A DNA stretch of 64,000 nucleotides from Zerene cesonia (GCF_012273895.1 NC_052130.1:1-64000), one strand, 5' to 3'; counted from the stretch's first letter, positions 1-11,916 are shown. The notes: generated from the letters alone by a model not told the origin. Numbers and translations are program-made.

Positions 1-653
1 GGGAGCGGCGACAAACTTCTACGCAGGATCGGCCAGCGCCAAAGAAATTTCCGCTAGTTATATCTTACGTGGAAAAGGAAAGATTAATAAAAATACCTTC
101 AGACCTTTAAAAAAGTATTTATTTATAAATATACATGGAATATCACAACTTATCAATTGTTTTACTTATATTAGAATGGTTCAAAGAATAACATTAATTG
201 CAAGATAATTGACAATATCATTAAAAATACATACATTTATAATATTATGTAAATGATGAATAATAACAATTTTTGACAGTGAACATCATAAAATCTGAGG
301 AATTCAAGTAATGAATTACGCAACATATAATAAAATTTTATGTGTATGTCACTGTAATCTACAAAAATAGATTTAGATTTTATTCGTTATTACTTAAGTT
401 AAGTCTATTTAAAAAAAAATCCAAGAGTTCCCTAAAAGCGAAAAATAAAAGATTCTTGCTAATTACTTTGATAGAAATTTTGGGAATATTTAAATGTAAA
501 CTGCATTTGATTTGATGTCTCGCAGTTATAAGCTAAACACAGCCTGGTTTAAATCCGTTTTAGTCTTTAAATTCTAAACTTGAGATTCTCGAGCAGTATT
601 CTAGTCATTCTTCATCAGCCAGGTTGTCGAACGTGGATAGCGGGGTGGGGCGG
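1..653. other. 3' flank/3' UTR of the NAT8-type gene
   Basis: AT-rich sequence downstream of the stop codon of the minus-strand acetyltransferase gene. A possible polyadenylation signal AATAAA on the minus strand (TTTATT on plus at 379-384) would give a 3' UTR of roughly 270 bases. I see no other gene here. Confidence 0.4.
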
Positions 654-3067
654 TCAGGCGAGCGGCAAGTCGGTGCCCAGCCGCAGCAGCGGCAGCGTCA
701 GCGCCGTGCCCACCACCGCGCGCTCGTACGAGCCGCGGCACTCCCACCTGCACACACAAGCGCACGTCAGCGGCGCCGCCCGCACACACGCGCACACACG
801 CGCACGCGCCCGCACGCACGCACACGCACACGCACACGCACACACGCGCACCTACCCGGCCGCCTGCAGCAGCTGCTTGGCGGCGTGCTGCAGCGGGCTC
901 ACGACGCACTCGAGCGAGTGCAGGCCGGCGGCCGCGGCGAGCCGGCGCGCGCCGCCCGCCAGCGCCGCGCCCGCGCCGCGCCTCCGCCACCTGCAATCGT
1001 CCCGGTTTCGTTACAATGACTTCGCGTCGCCTTCGACGAGCTATGAAAATTATTCACCGAGAATTTGCTTACTGCGCGTCGACGACCATCGAGTGCAACC
1101 ATCCGCTCCGCATGGACCCCCAAAATTCCGACACACTCGCAGTCCCCACTATCTGTGGAACAATTTATCGCTTTATTGTTGCATGGTCACATATATGTAA
1201 ACCGATGCGGTGAAAATGTCTCAAAATAATTGTTTTGTTAGAATTGAACTTAATGAATGAATGAATAAACATAAAACGCACATGTGTATACATGTAGGCT
1301 TGGTTCTCGTCAGGCAAGCCGTCGTTCAGGCGCACGCATATGGGCAGAGCGCCGGGAGGTGGCAGCAGCGCGCCGCGGGCTTCCACCACCACGCCAAATA
1401 TTTCTCCGTGTATACTCTGTGTATATATATATATATGATAAAGGAAGGATTGTGTTTTTCTTCGAAAGACACTGGATGACAAGCTACAATGGGAACCCAT
1501 ATTAAAACCGCCGCTGCTAAGCTCAGTTCAGCTACATATGCAGTTCGAAAAATAAGGCATCTCAATGATGTAGATATGGTTACAATTGTTCATTTGAACT
1601 ACTTTAATAGCATTATGTCTGGACTTTAATTATGAAGGAGGGTAGCCAAAATTGATAACATACTTGTATTACAAGAAAGAGCCTTAGATATTATGTCAGA
1701 GATCTCTTTAAGAGTACTGGTATCCTAACTGTAGAGTTAAAATATATATTAAGAAACATTTTACATGTACACAATAACACTGACTTACACACAAGAGTAG
1801 GTAATAGACAATATGACATGAGGAACAGCAAGAAAATTTAAATAACTGTTTTCTGGCTTTTAAGGTAAAAAAATCATTTATGGAAAGGTATAATATTTGG
1901 ATTGATAATATATCTATTAGATAATACATCTATCCAAATATGCCTAGGCATATTTAGTTGTGCAACCCTTTTTTATTCCAAACATATACTAACAAATATC
2001 AAGAGTTATGAATATTAACAGGTAGAAGTTATGTGCCTTGATTCAGGTAATACAGCTGTACTATAAGTTAAACTTAATACTATATTACCACCACATAATT
2101 TTTTGTCAAAATCTGCCTTGGTTTTTAGGTGATTGACAAACAGACAAACATAAAAAGTATTAACCATTGTTTTGAAGTCTTTAAAACAACCATAATGCAT
2201 TATTACCTATATAAATATGTTTTTATAAAGAAATGGTTTAGTTTCTGTTTTATTTTGAGAACAGAATAGATTATTATTAGTTATTAGACTCATTTAGTTG
2301 AAATATTGTTTAAAAGACTAATAATGCTCATTTGTGCAGACTATTTTATAAAGAACTAGCTGCGCCAGGAGGTTTCACCCCCGTAAGTCCATATCCCGAA
2401 GGAATATCGGGATAAAAAGTTGCCTATATATTATTATACTTGACCAACTGTCTGCATATCAAATTTTATTGCAATTGGTTCAGTAGTTTTTGCGTGAAAG
2501 AGCAACAAACATAAACACATCCTTATAAACTTTCACATTTATAATATAAGTAGGAAGTAGGAAGAATTACTTTATAAATAGTTTTCATAAACGCAATTCT
2601 CTTTTTTATTTGAATGAATACCTGAGCATGCTTTAAGGATAGAGTGTACTGCTGAAGCAGAACAGCAGCAGTGACCACGGCGACCGCCGCCGGCACCAGC
2701 AGCAAGCAGCCGCGAGCTGACACACCGCAAAATATGAACAGCACTGCACCACTCAGCACACAACACTCTAATGTCAACTGCACATTATGTTCATTATTCC
2801 CACTCCCATTGCATATACATTTATATTTATATGATAGAATATACAAGAACAAAGTATTTTATAGTACACAGTGCACAAGCAGTCTAGAATAATAAAAGTT
2901 AGATTGACTATAACATTAATTATTGTGTCTAAATTAACACTCACCTCTTGGAAAAAAAAGAACAAAAAGGTATCTATAAAGCCCGTGGAATACGAATTTC
3001 GTATAATTTCTTGACGCTTCTGTATATCTCCCGGCACCGAACGCCTCACTATTAGTTTACACGACAT
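654..3067 (-). CDS. NAT8-type membrane N-acetyltransferase (GNAT fold), six exons
   Basis: Exons by splice signals and phase: 3067-2945, 2777-2622, 1416-1282, 1152-1073, 990-856, 747-654, together 723 nt in one frame (240 residues plus stop), close to the usual NAT8 length of about 230. All introns are GT-AG. Residues about 44-86 form a hydrophobic hairpin of two membrane segments, as in NAT8/NAT8L, which sit in the ER membrane with the catalytic domain attached. The acetyl-CoA-binding GNAT motif is QWRRRGAGAAL at about residues 165-175, preceded by a strand reading SMVVDA; the C-terminal strand-helix unit (LECVVSPLQHAAKQLL, then GWECRG) is the usual GNAT ending. The substrate cannot be told: NAT8 acts on cysteine conjugates or ER lysines, NAT8L on aspartate. 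The least sure point is the 3' end of exon 3 (donor gtgcgt at 1281-1276). Exons 5 and 6 are extremely GC-rich; the intron between them is a CA/CG dinucleotide tract. Confidence 0.7.
774..850. repeat. Alternating purine-pyrimidine (CA/CG) tract filling a short intron
   Basis: Almost the whole 108-base intron between exons 6 and 5 of the acetyltransferase gene (748-855) is CA, CG and GC dinucleotides. Both splice sites remain recognisable: donor gtaggt, acceptor ending tgtgtgcag. Confidence 0.8.
2354..2556 (-). mobile_element. Helitron-like non-autonomous element (family B), full length
   Basis: On the minus strand it begins TCCTACTTATATTATAAATG and ends GCGCAGCTAGTT, with the internal motifs 'gttgctctttcacgcaaaaactactgaacc'-like and 'atcccgatattcc'-like shared with copies near 7517, 34915 and 55853. 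TC at the 5' end and CTAG at the 3' end are Helitron hallmarks. It lies just 3' of the exon 2-exon 3 donor region in the acetyltransferase gene intron. Confidence 0.65.
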
Positions 3068-3301
3068 TCTGATTTCCGATATCGTAAATAAAAACTACGA
3101 CCTATGAACAAACTACATCTAAACAATTATTGACGTGTTTTAGAATTGTATAAATATGAAAGTAATAAATTCCTGTCTGTCAGCGAAACTTGTCTTACAA
3201 AGTCACAAGTAATTTATTTTTGTGTTATTTGATTTATTTTGAAAACTGATCACGGTCGACGGATCCACAGATTAAGAACAAGTTAAGAACTATTATATAT
3301 A

Positions 3302-3345
3302 TTAATATTATTTAGACAGTAGAGATACTGTCTAAATAATATTAA
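3302..3345. repeat. Perfect inverted repeat, 20-bp arms with GAGA loop
   Basis: Left arm 3302-3321 (TTAATATTATTTAGACAGTA) is the exact reverse complement of the right arm 3326-3345, separated by GAGA. It lies about 235 bp upstream of the acetyltransferase start codon. It could be a relic of a palindromic element, a transcribed hairpin, or an assembly fold-back. Confidence 0.85.
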
Positions 3346-3417
3346 AATGCACAGATGAGAACTAGCTATTAGTTACATAATATGTCCGACTCACTGACGT
3401 CTGGACCACAGATAACA

Positions 3418-3760
3418 CCACTCTATTTATAACTGAAGGCATCGATTTAAAAAGATTTTTTTTTTGGAAAAAAAATTAGCTTTAGAAACGCCATTAGTTA
3501 CAACCACTATTTATAGCTGAAGACTTCGGTCAGAAATACTTCTGGCAACTTTTTTTCTCTGTTAGGAAACTAATTTTAAAGCTTAAAAATTAGTTTATAA
3601 ATGTCATTTGTTAAAACCACACTATTTATAACTGAAGGCATCGGTCAAAAACACTTTTGACGACTTTTTTCTTTGTGATGAAACAAAGTTTTTGGCTAAA
3701 AAATTGGTTGTAGAAACCTCTATAATTAAACTAGTCTTTTTATAACTGAAGGTGTTCGGA
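3418..3760. repeat. Diverged tandem array, about four units of 86-115 bp
   Basis: The core 'ctatttataactgaaggcatcgg' recurs with changes at about 3421, 3506, 3621 and 3735. Each core is followed by a T-rich run, a 'gttaggaaac/gatgaaacaa'-like block and 'ttagaaac/tagaaacc ... gttaaaaccac'. Units differ enough to indicate an old array. No coding sense is visible. Confidence 0.65.
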
Positions 3761-4552
3761 AAAAATAAATAAAATTATTAATATTCTGACGGTAGCGAGT
3801 GACATGATGTATTTATACTGTCGAGTGAGAGCGATAGTCGATGTCGAGTCGTGGTAGTCGTGAAGTCGTAAAAAGACCAGCTATCGCCTCAAATGTAATC
3901 ACGCGCAGATCGCGTCCTAATTTATTTTCTAAAAAACTTCACATAGAGTTTCGGTTGTTTTTGAATTGTTTTATATTATCTAATAATCATTGCATGCACT
4001 GTGTTTGTGTATCGCGAGTTTCGGTGCGTTATAAATCTACTAATGGCAACGTAGTGTGCCTGGCTGTGTTGAAGTGGTGACGTACTTAGTTAGTTTCATC
4101 CTTTTTTTTTATATTATTTTGTTACATCTTGTTACATATAGTATCCCTTTATATATATAGTAATCCTTACAAAGGTGTCCTCTTGTTTTCTATACTGTTT
4201 TGACCGACCGTATATCACACGCATGTGTTGTGGAACGTGTTAAAAGGTATGTTGTTCCTAGGGTTTAACCTTAACGCTAACTTTTAATTATTGTTATTTT
4301 GGAAAATGTGTATCAACGGCCGCCGAGCCGTTCTTTGTGACAAATATTTTTTTTTTTTGGTAGCAGAGCGAGGTTTTCGCAATATATTTCGTTGCTTGTA
4401 TTATGACTTTTATGTGTTTGGTTGTAACATTTGAATTGGTATGTATATATATGTTCGTAATATATATGATATGTCGGTAAATTACATAACAATAACGATC
4501 CTAGGAACATAGCCTCTGTTGTATCTTATCTTATACTTTTAAACGAGCGATT
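3761..4552. other. Spacer with no recognised gene
   Basis: AT-rich sequence between the tandem array and the TA repeat. A plus-strand open frame at 3841-4080 (79 codons) lacks family resemblance, and I do not support it as a gene. Confidence 0.4.
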
Positions 4553-4863
<311 letters not shown>

Positions 4864-4924
4864 ATTCTTTATTGTACACCAAAATAAAAGTAACAGAAAA
4901 AAACAGCATAAAGAAATATTGTAC

Positions 4925-5924
4925 NNNNNNNNNNNNNNNNNNNNNNNNNNNNNNNNNNNNNNNNNNNNNNNNNNNNNNNNNNNNNNNNNNNNNNNNNNNN
5001 NNNNNNNNNNNNNNNNNNNNNNNNNNNNNNNNNNNNNNNNNNNNNNNNNNNNNNNNNNNNNNNNNNNNNNNNNNNNNNNNNNNNNNNNNNNNNNNNNNNN
5101 NNNNNNNNNNNNNNNNNNNNNNNNNNNNNNNNNNNNNNNNNNNNNNNNNNNNNNNNNNNNNNNNNNNNNNNNNNNNNNNNNNNNNNNNNNNNNNNNNNNN
5201 NNNNNNNNNNNNNNNNNNNNNNNNNNNNNNNNNNNNNNNNNNNNNNNNNNNNNNNNNNNNNNNNNNNNNNNNNNNNNNNNNNNNNNNNNNNNNNNNNNNN
5301 NNNNNNNNNNNNNNNNNNNNNNNNNNNNNNNNNNNNNNNNNNNNNNNNNNNNNNNNNNNNNNNNNNNNNNNNNNNNNNNNNNNNNNNNNNNNNNNNNNNN
5401 NNNNNNNNNNNNNNNNNNNNNNNNNNNNNNNNNNNNNNNNNNNNNNNNNNNNNNNNNNNNNNNNNNNNNNNNNNNNNNNNNNNNNNNNNNNNNNNNNNNN
5501 NNNNNNNNNNNNNNNNNNNNNNNNNNNNNNNNNNNNNNNNNNNNNNNNNNNNNNNNNNNNNNNNNNNNNNNNNNNNNNNNNNNNNNNNNNNNNNNNNNNN
5601 NNNNNNNNNNNNNNNNNNNNNNNNNNNNNNNNNNNNNNNNNNNNNNNNNNNNNNNNNNNNNNNNNNNNNNNNNNNNNNNNNNNNNNNNNNNNNNNNNNNN
5701 NNNNNNNNNNNNNNNNNNNNNNNNNNNNNNNNNNNNNNNNNNNNNNNNNNNNNNNNNNNNNNNNNNNNNNNNNNNNNNNNNNNNNNNNNNNNNNNNNNNN
5801 NNNNNNNNNNNNNNNNNNNNNNNNNNNNNNNNNNNNNNNNNNNNNNNNNNNNNNNNNNNNNNNNNNNNNNNNNNNNNNNNNNNNNNNNNNNNNNNNNNNN
5901 NNNNNNNNNNNNNNNNNNNNNNNN
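4925..5924. other. Assembly gap (1000 N)
   Basis: Exactly 1000 N, so the true length is unknown. The right edge is a GGGGCGC heptamer array beside the fem-1 exon 3 donor; the fem-1 3' exons should lie inside or beyond this gap. Confidence 0.95.
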
Positions 5925-5954
5925 GGGGCGCGGGGCGCGGGGCGCGGGGCGCTC
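5925..5954. repeat. GGGGCGC heptamer array at gap edge
   Basis: About four tandem copies of GGGGCGC immediately next to the N block. A G-rich tract of this kind is a likely cause of the sequencing break. Confidence 0.85.
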
Positions 5955-5956
5955 AC

Positions 5957-8711
5957 CGGTGGCCTTGCGCCAGGAGGCCAGCGCGGCGGCGACGTCGTTG
6001 AACTCGTCGAGCTGCGTGGCGCCGAGCAGCTCGTAGGCGTCGGCGCGGCGCGACGCGCTGTAGGGCGCCGCGCCCAGCAGCAGCGCCACGATGGGCTCGG
6101 CGCCCTTGAGGCAGGCCGTGCGCAGCGCGTCGTCGCCCGCGCGCGAGGCCACGTGCGGCGAGGCGCCGTGGCGCAGCAGCAGCGCGGCCGTCTCCAGGCG
6201 GTGCTCCTGGATGGCGTAGTGCAGCGCCGTCTTGTGCTGCATGTCGCGCGCGTCCACGGCGGCGCCGCGCGCCAGCAGCAGCGCGCACAGGCGCGCCGAC
6301 TGCACCGAGTTGATGAGGCACGTGCCGCCGTTGTGGTTGGGCCGGTGGATGTCGGCGCCGCGCGCCACCAGGAACTCCACCACGTCGATGTGCGTCATGA
6401 AGCAGGCCGAGCGCACCGGCGTGGAGCCCGAGTCCGAGCCGGCGTTCAGGTCGGCGCCCGCGTCCGCCAGCACGCGCAGCACCTGCGCCCGCACGCGGCG
6501 CGCGTTTCATTCAGGGAATCACTTTCAGAACGATAATTCAGAACGCGCAAACTCGCTACCAGTTTGTAGAGTTCACGATAGGTCGACGCAAATTACACGA
6601 AGCTTGTAAAATAATTTTATTATTTCGTGTAATAGAAAACTTTAAAAATACTTACTGTAATAACTTTTTTTATTATTATTTATCTTCTTTTCTTTATAAT
6701 TATGTAACAGTTTTTCCTCAATTAAGACTCGGCTCTCTCAAATGGCCTCTCAATAGGCCCTCACGATAGCCTAATTCTATCGAAAATTCTTCCACTACTA
6801 ACCTCTACAAAAGTTTTTCACATGTTATAATTTATTTGTAGAATCATTTTTCCTCTTAATTGGTGTTGTACCGAATAATGGTTTAGAAAAAACACTCTTA
6901 AATACAACCACCTTTTCCTATTTAACTTCAAACGAAAAGACTGAAGATGCAATGACTGCTCTGCGTGAGCACAATGTACAATAATATAGAGGAACCTCGA
7001 GGCGGCCGGCGACGGCGGCGCACCAGAGCGGCGTGACGGAGTGCGAGGAGCGGTCGTCGGGCACCTCGTACACGCCGCGCTGCTCCAGGTCGGCGGCGCA
7101 CACGTGCACCAGGTACTCCACCAGCTCGGCGTTGCCGCGCCGGCACGCCACGAACAGCGGCGCGCACCCGTCGCGCGTGCGGCTCACCAGCGCGCGCCGC
7201 TCCTCCGGCCGCAGTCTGCAAACAAATAAAACACATGAAAGTAAAAGAAATCGTTATCCTTACATTTGAATATACCTTATACAATATCAACCCTCATATT
7301 TATGTTTGTTATAACAAAAATATTTACATAACATGTTTAATTTGGTTTGTATACCATAATACACATACATTACACTATTTTTTACTAAGATGAATAAGAA
7401 TTACATATTTGAATTTGAACATCAACCCTCCTACTATCCTACTTCCTATCCTATCCTATCCTACCAATCCTACTAATACGACTAATATTATAAAAGGATA
7501 TCCTACTATTGTACTTTCCTACTAATATTATAATGGTGAAAGTTTGTAAGGATGTGTGTGTTTGTTGCTCTTTCACACAAAAGCTACTAAACCAATTGCC
7601 ATGAAATTTGGTACTTAGATAGCGGGAAAACTGGAATAACATATAGGCTTTTTATCCCAATATTCCTATGGGATACGAACTTACGGATGAAACCGCGTGG
7701 CACAGCTAGACAATATAAGAATGAATTAATCCCCCTACTGAATATCATGTAAAAAGCAGTTTTGGTGGAGAATTTGTTATTTTAATCTACTATAAGATAC
7801 ATCCATTGCTGGCAATACAGTCTTTTTTAATGCAGACAGCAGAGCAGTTTTTCATATCAGGACAACATAGACTATGACATTCAAATCTATACAAGCAAGA
7901 ACATTTTGAGTAACAATGACAAGGTGCTAAATTAAGATTTGGAACAAAGTCAAGGCAGGTATACTCTTATCTCGAATATCTTTTCCGAATTTTCACTGTA
8001 GGAGTCAAGCATACTTGGGCACGAATTGGGCCAGCTCGAACAGGGGAAGTACCACACCCCCACAGAAAACCGGCGTGAAATAATAGCATGCTATTGTGTT
8101 TCATATGGTGAGTGGGGGAGCCGGAGGCCCATATCCTTTTCTTTACCCTTCTCAGTCCTTTCCTTTATTCCTCTTTTCAATTCTATCCTAATCCCTTCCC
8201 AATTAAAGACGGCAATATATTTGTATAGGTGAAAGGTCTGCAATTGAAATGACGCCTATCCAAATGTTCGTGGGCGGTGGTAACGCTATGATCAAGCAAC
8301 CCACCAGCTCCATTGCCGACTATGGCATAAAAAAATTCTTATGTTCAATTGACAGAGAAATGAGTACCCAGTGAGTTTTTACAGAAACAGATAAACAAAG
8401 TGATAATTGGGAATTGTGTGTCAATAGTTTAAATTTTATATAAGGATCATTTATCTAATATTATGTCTCAATAGAACAGATGAGAAATGTTTTGTTCATA
8501 AAAATGACAAAGAGATAGTGGGTATTAATTAAGAGTTGACGGTGCTCAAAGCTCACCTCTCGAGCGTGGTTCGCACTTTTGCGGAGAGCCGTGCGCCCGG
8601 CGCGCTGTGCTTGCACTCCTGCATGAGCTCGTTGAACACCAAGTCATACTGCGGCGAGTCGACCCCGCTTTTATCGCCTATCTCGTCTTCCCACATCTTG
8701 TCGCCGCACAT
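5957..8711 (-). CDS. fem-1: Fem-1 homolog, N-terminal half (ankyrin-repeat CUL2 substrate receptor), cut by gap
   Basis: Exons 8711-8557, 7215-6996 and 6482-5957 join in phase to about 300 residues. The start ATG at 8711 opens a short leader (MCGDKMWEDEIGD); a start further in cannot be excluded. Ankyrin repeats run from about residue 67: DGCAPLFVACRRGNAELVEY, SVTPLWCAAVAGRLE, GSTPVRSACFMTHIDVVEFL, GGTCLINSVQSARLCALLL, KTALHYAIQEHRLETAALLL and DDALRTACLKGAEPIVALLL. After them comes ELLGATQLDE..AALASWRKAT, the conserved Fem-1 transition to the TPR-like region. Fem-1 proteins are substrate receptors of CUL2 E3 ligases that bind C-degrons, and the founding worm gene acts in sex determination. 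Exon 2 has a weak donor (gttcct). Exon 3 ends in phase 1 at the gap; the missing C-terminal part is probably the fragment at 16038-16409. Confidence 0.85.
6483..6995. other. fem-1 intron 2
   Basis: AT-rich intron of about 510 bp between exons of roughly 70-80% GC. I see no embedded gene. Confidence 0.7.
7432..7475. repeat. Degenerate TATCC/TACTATCC short tandem repeat
   Basis: Runs of 'cctatcctatcctatcc' with variants in a fem-1 intron, just before the 5' end of a Helitron-like copy whose first bases (TCCTACT) have the same composition. Confidence 0.8.
7517..7710 (+). mobile_element. Helitron-like element, family B, full length
   Basis: Begins TCCTACTAATATTATAATGG and ends CGTGGCACAGCTAGA; internal 'gtttgtaaggatgtgtgtg' and 'gggatacgaacttacgg' match the copies at 2354 and 55853. 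Inserted in fem-1 intron 1. Confidence 0.7.
8001..8336 (+). mobile_element. SINE-like repeat, family A
   Basis: Shares with 26148-26470 the order: 'cacgaattgggccagctcg', 'gaagtaccacacccccaca', 'ggtgagtgggggagccggag', a pyrimidine-rich middle, 'accaccagctc' and the end 'tatggcataaaaaaa'. The A-run end suggests retroposition. I found no convincing A/B box. Confidence 0.7.
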
Positions 8712-9399
8712 CCACCTTTGCCCGACGTTTTATTCCACTTCTACTTTTTACAAAACCATAACTAAAAACAAAGAAAACAGGTTCTCAGTCTAGGACGACT
8801 ACAGAATGAATTCGCTCATGCGCTGCACATCGTATCAATATTTATATTTAAGTGTGCAGAAATGCAGTATCGAACAAGAGATCCAATTAATCTATTTATG
8901 ATATCTTAACTACGTAATAACTTTTATTTGCGTTGTGCTCTATTCAAGCAACGAGACAAATATATCATTTCCACTATAAACAATTATTCGTCTTTGATCA
9001 TATTCTGCACATTAAAATACATAAACAATAAGTAGTAGCAACTCAAGTACTCGCATCAAATAACAATCCGATAATGACAATTGACATTTGTGAATTGACA
9101 GGTGACTTGTTTATAAAGACAGTTACAATTTATTCAGACACGCTAGACATGTCCTTACTATTAGTAGTAATTTAAATTATATTAGTATAATAAATGCGAA
9201 CGTTTGTAAGGATGTATGTGTGTTTGTCGCTCTTTCATTTTACATGTTAAGTGTAATAGGAAATACATATAAATGTTAAATTACCATACAATATCTATAT
9301 GTATCCGTTCTGTCATTGTTCTACAATTTACAGGGAAAGAGTGTCAATTCATGACGATTTACTTACGAAAATGGATAACGTTTATGATTAAAGTGATTT
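8712..9399. other. fem-1 upstream region
   Basis: AT-rich sequence upstream of the fem-1 start. It holds a truncated family-B Helitron-like 5' end at 9178-9239 ('ataaatgcgaacgtttgtaa'). No further gene is seen. Confidence 0.5.
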
Positions 9400-11330
9400 C
9401 TTTTGTTTTTTTTTTCAAGACCTGCAATCAGTCGCCAGACTATAAGCAGATGAGGTGATTTAGGATTTCAATTATGTAGGCGACGAGACCTGTGCCTCGT
9501 CTGCCTCTTAGAATACATCCTTCCTTTTCAGCCTTTTGCCGTACAGGAAGGGTTTATGAGTTCGTAGGCAAGGGTAAGGCATCGCCTGTCATGTAACCCC
9601 AATCGGGTTACATGACGGGCGATCAGCGTATTTCTTTTTATATTTCTCTATTTCTTCTTGTACAGTCGGAACATTTAAATATTGATGAATCTCCACATTT
9701 TTGGAAAACCTGGGGGCTCTTGTGATAGTACGCAGGATGTGATACTGGATACGTTGAATGCACATTATGTTGCTATTACTGGCGGTTCCCCATAGGAGAA
9801 CACAATAGGTCCAGATGGGTTTTAAAACTGTGTTGTAAATTAGGAGCTTATTATCGACGAATACGACTGAATTTCTGCTCATAAGCCAGGATAGGTTACG
9901 AAATATATAATTTATTTAGTCTCGTTTCTTCTTTATATGGAGAGCCCAGGTGAGTCTCCGGTCCCACCAAAAGCCCAAGTACTTAATATATTCACTACCA
10001 GGTAGCATATCATCGTCAAATTTACTGGAGGGTAGTTTCCTCTTCTTAGAGTAAACGTAATGTGGGTCGATTTCTGTGGGCTTGCACGAATTCGCCACTT
10101 CCTCATCCATGCGTAGGTCTTATCGAGAAGGCGTTGGAGTTTGTTTCTAGCCTCTGTTTGGAGGTCATCTCTAGCGAGATACGCTACATCGTCTGCGTAT
10201 GTTGCAACAGCGACGTCTCTAGCTACAGGTAAGTCTGCAGTAAATATGAGAACCAGGCCGAGGACTGAGCCCTGCGGAACGCCTGCATTTATTTGACGGA
10301 GCGAAGATCTGTCCTCTTTTTGTTTCACTCGAAAAAGCCTTCCTTCGAGGTAGGACTGGATGATGAGATAAAGTGAGTGTGGAAGATGTTGTTTCACTTT
10401 ACACATTAATCCCTTGTGACATACTCTGTCAAATCGCTCGCGGTCGCTTGTTGGATATCGAGAAATGCTGCAGAGCAGTATTGGTTCTTTTCAAAGCAGC
10501 TTCTTATCTCTCGATGAACTCGGTGAATTTGCTCTGTGGTCGAGTGATGTTTACGAAATCCAAATTAATGACCGGGAATAAGTTCGCAGTTGTCCATATG
10601 TTGTTTCAAGCGAACTACAAAGATCTTCTCCCATAATTTTGAGAGAATCGGTGTTAGACTAATTGGACGGTACGAAGCAGCCTCGTGGGGAAATTTTCCA
10701 GATCATGATAATTTCTGAAATTTTCCGTATCTTGGGAAAGTGACCTATATGATAGATGATAGTCTAAGAATTGCATTGAATAAAGCGGCTAGGAATGTAA
10801 TACACTTACGTTACGAGGTACGTTACGTACGAGGTAGATTTTTTAAAATTTTTGGCGTGATTAAGTCAAAACCAGGGGCCTTAGTGGAATCCAGTTGTCT
10901 TATTTCACAAGCGATTTCTTTTGGTGAAGTGGGTATAAGTGGTAAGCAGAGCTGAAGATCGTGACAGAGTATATTGTTCACGTCGGGTTCATCGCTACCA
11001 TCATTCGGCTTGAAGACATTCTCCAGATGATTTGCAAATACTTCTGCTTTTTCAGCGTCGGTTCGCGCCCATGAATTTGAGAATTTGAGTGTTCTTGTGG
11101 CCTTTTGTTGGTTTTGATAGCTTTCCAAAGCGAAACATCACCCTTACCCGTATTGAGTGAGTGTTTTTGGATTAATTTTGGTTGAAGTTTTTTAGTTAGA
11201 TTCGTTCATATTTGTTCCCACGAGTTGGGTCGGCTTATACGGTCGCTTACAGGGTGACGATGTCAGCCTGTCACATCGAGGTTGGTGCTAAGAACTCGAG
11301 TCCCTCCAGCCATTCATCCTTTCGGCACAG
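9400..11330 (-). pseudogene. Jockey-like non-LTR retrotransposon, 5'-truncated and frameshifted
   Basis: Minus-strand fragments in several frames follow Jockey ORF2 order. From the right: DVSLWKAIKT, then STKAPGFDLITPKILKNLP (11128-10823), then reverse transcriptase with AGVPQGSVLG and the catalytic ATYADDVAYLA (10406-9933), then EYIKYLGFWWDRRLTW in a shifted frame (10110-9916), then the C-terminal YNTVLKPIWTYCVLLWGTA (9882-9589). The 3' UTR runs to an A-rich tail (T-run on plus at about 9399-9416). Several frame breaks make it inactive. There is no endonuclease region, so it is 5'-truncated; the right boundary is approximate. Confidence 0.85.
9584..9620 (-). repeat. Hairpin at the 3' end of the Jockey-like ORF
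   Basis: Arms GTCATGTAACCC (9588-9599) and GGGTTACATGAC (9605-9616) are perfect complements around CAATC. One mismatch allows extension to 9584-9620. It overlaps the stop region of the retrotransposon ORF. Confidence 0.85.
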
Positions 11331-11916
11331 TCCTCACCTTAGGATTAGGGTAATTATTTTAAAGAGATTTTCTTTCTCGCAGTCCAGGTGATGAAGCCCA
11401 GGCCCCCAGTCTCATGAAACATGACCATAAAGACCGGGTTGTTGAGGTCATTTCCTACCATCAACAGATACAAGCTGGTTAGGCTCGCTAATTCAGGTTA
11501 ATTTCCGCCGCCCGAAACTCGGCGTTTGCTCATTTGGCACCACCTGGGGGACACGTGTAGGGTGGGTCTTCGATGGACATGATGGTAAGTCCTACGGACG
11601 CGAGCAACATTGCCCCCCAAAGTGAATATCTGGTGTGCATTTTCTGCTGCTTTATAAAATTGATGATTTGAAATTTGATAGTTGGCAGCACTGCAAACAC
11701 CGGTTTTTATTCTGTTGTCTGCAACGCTTTTTTGTTTTGACTTTTGACTTTTGAGTGACAACTTATTGCGCGAAAGTAATATTTTGAATGAAAGATTTTA
11801 AAAACCTTTTACCCACAATATTTTGAAATATTGACGTTCGAGTACATAATACGTATTATGGTTAATTGAGTGGCTGTTATAATTTATGATTTGAATTATC
11901 ATATAAATCTCTAGTT
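11331..11916. other. Spacer and 5' flank of the plus-strand unknown gene
   Basis: The left half may be older transposon sequence; the right half is probable promoter/5' UTR before the ATG at 11917. The minus-strand open frame 11498-11761 has no recognisable family. Confidence 0.4.

Noticed and set aside
580..1200. Plus-strand 206-codon frame
   Set aside because: It is the antisense of acetyltransferase exons 4-6 and the CA/CG intron; no family resemblance and low-complexity His/Thr/Arg content.
3841..4080. 79-codon plus-strand frame
   Set aside because: No domain, no splice or promoter support, and AT-rich codon content typical of chance.
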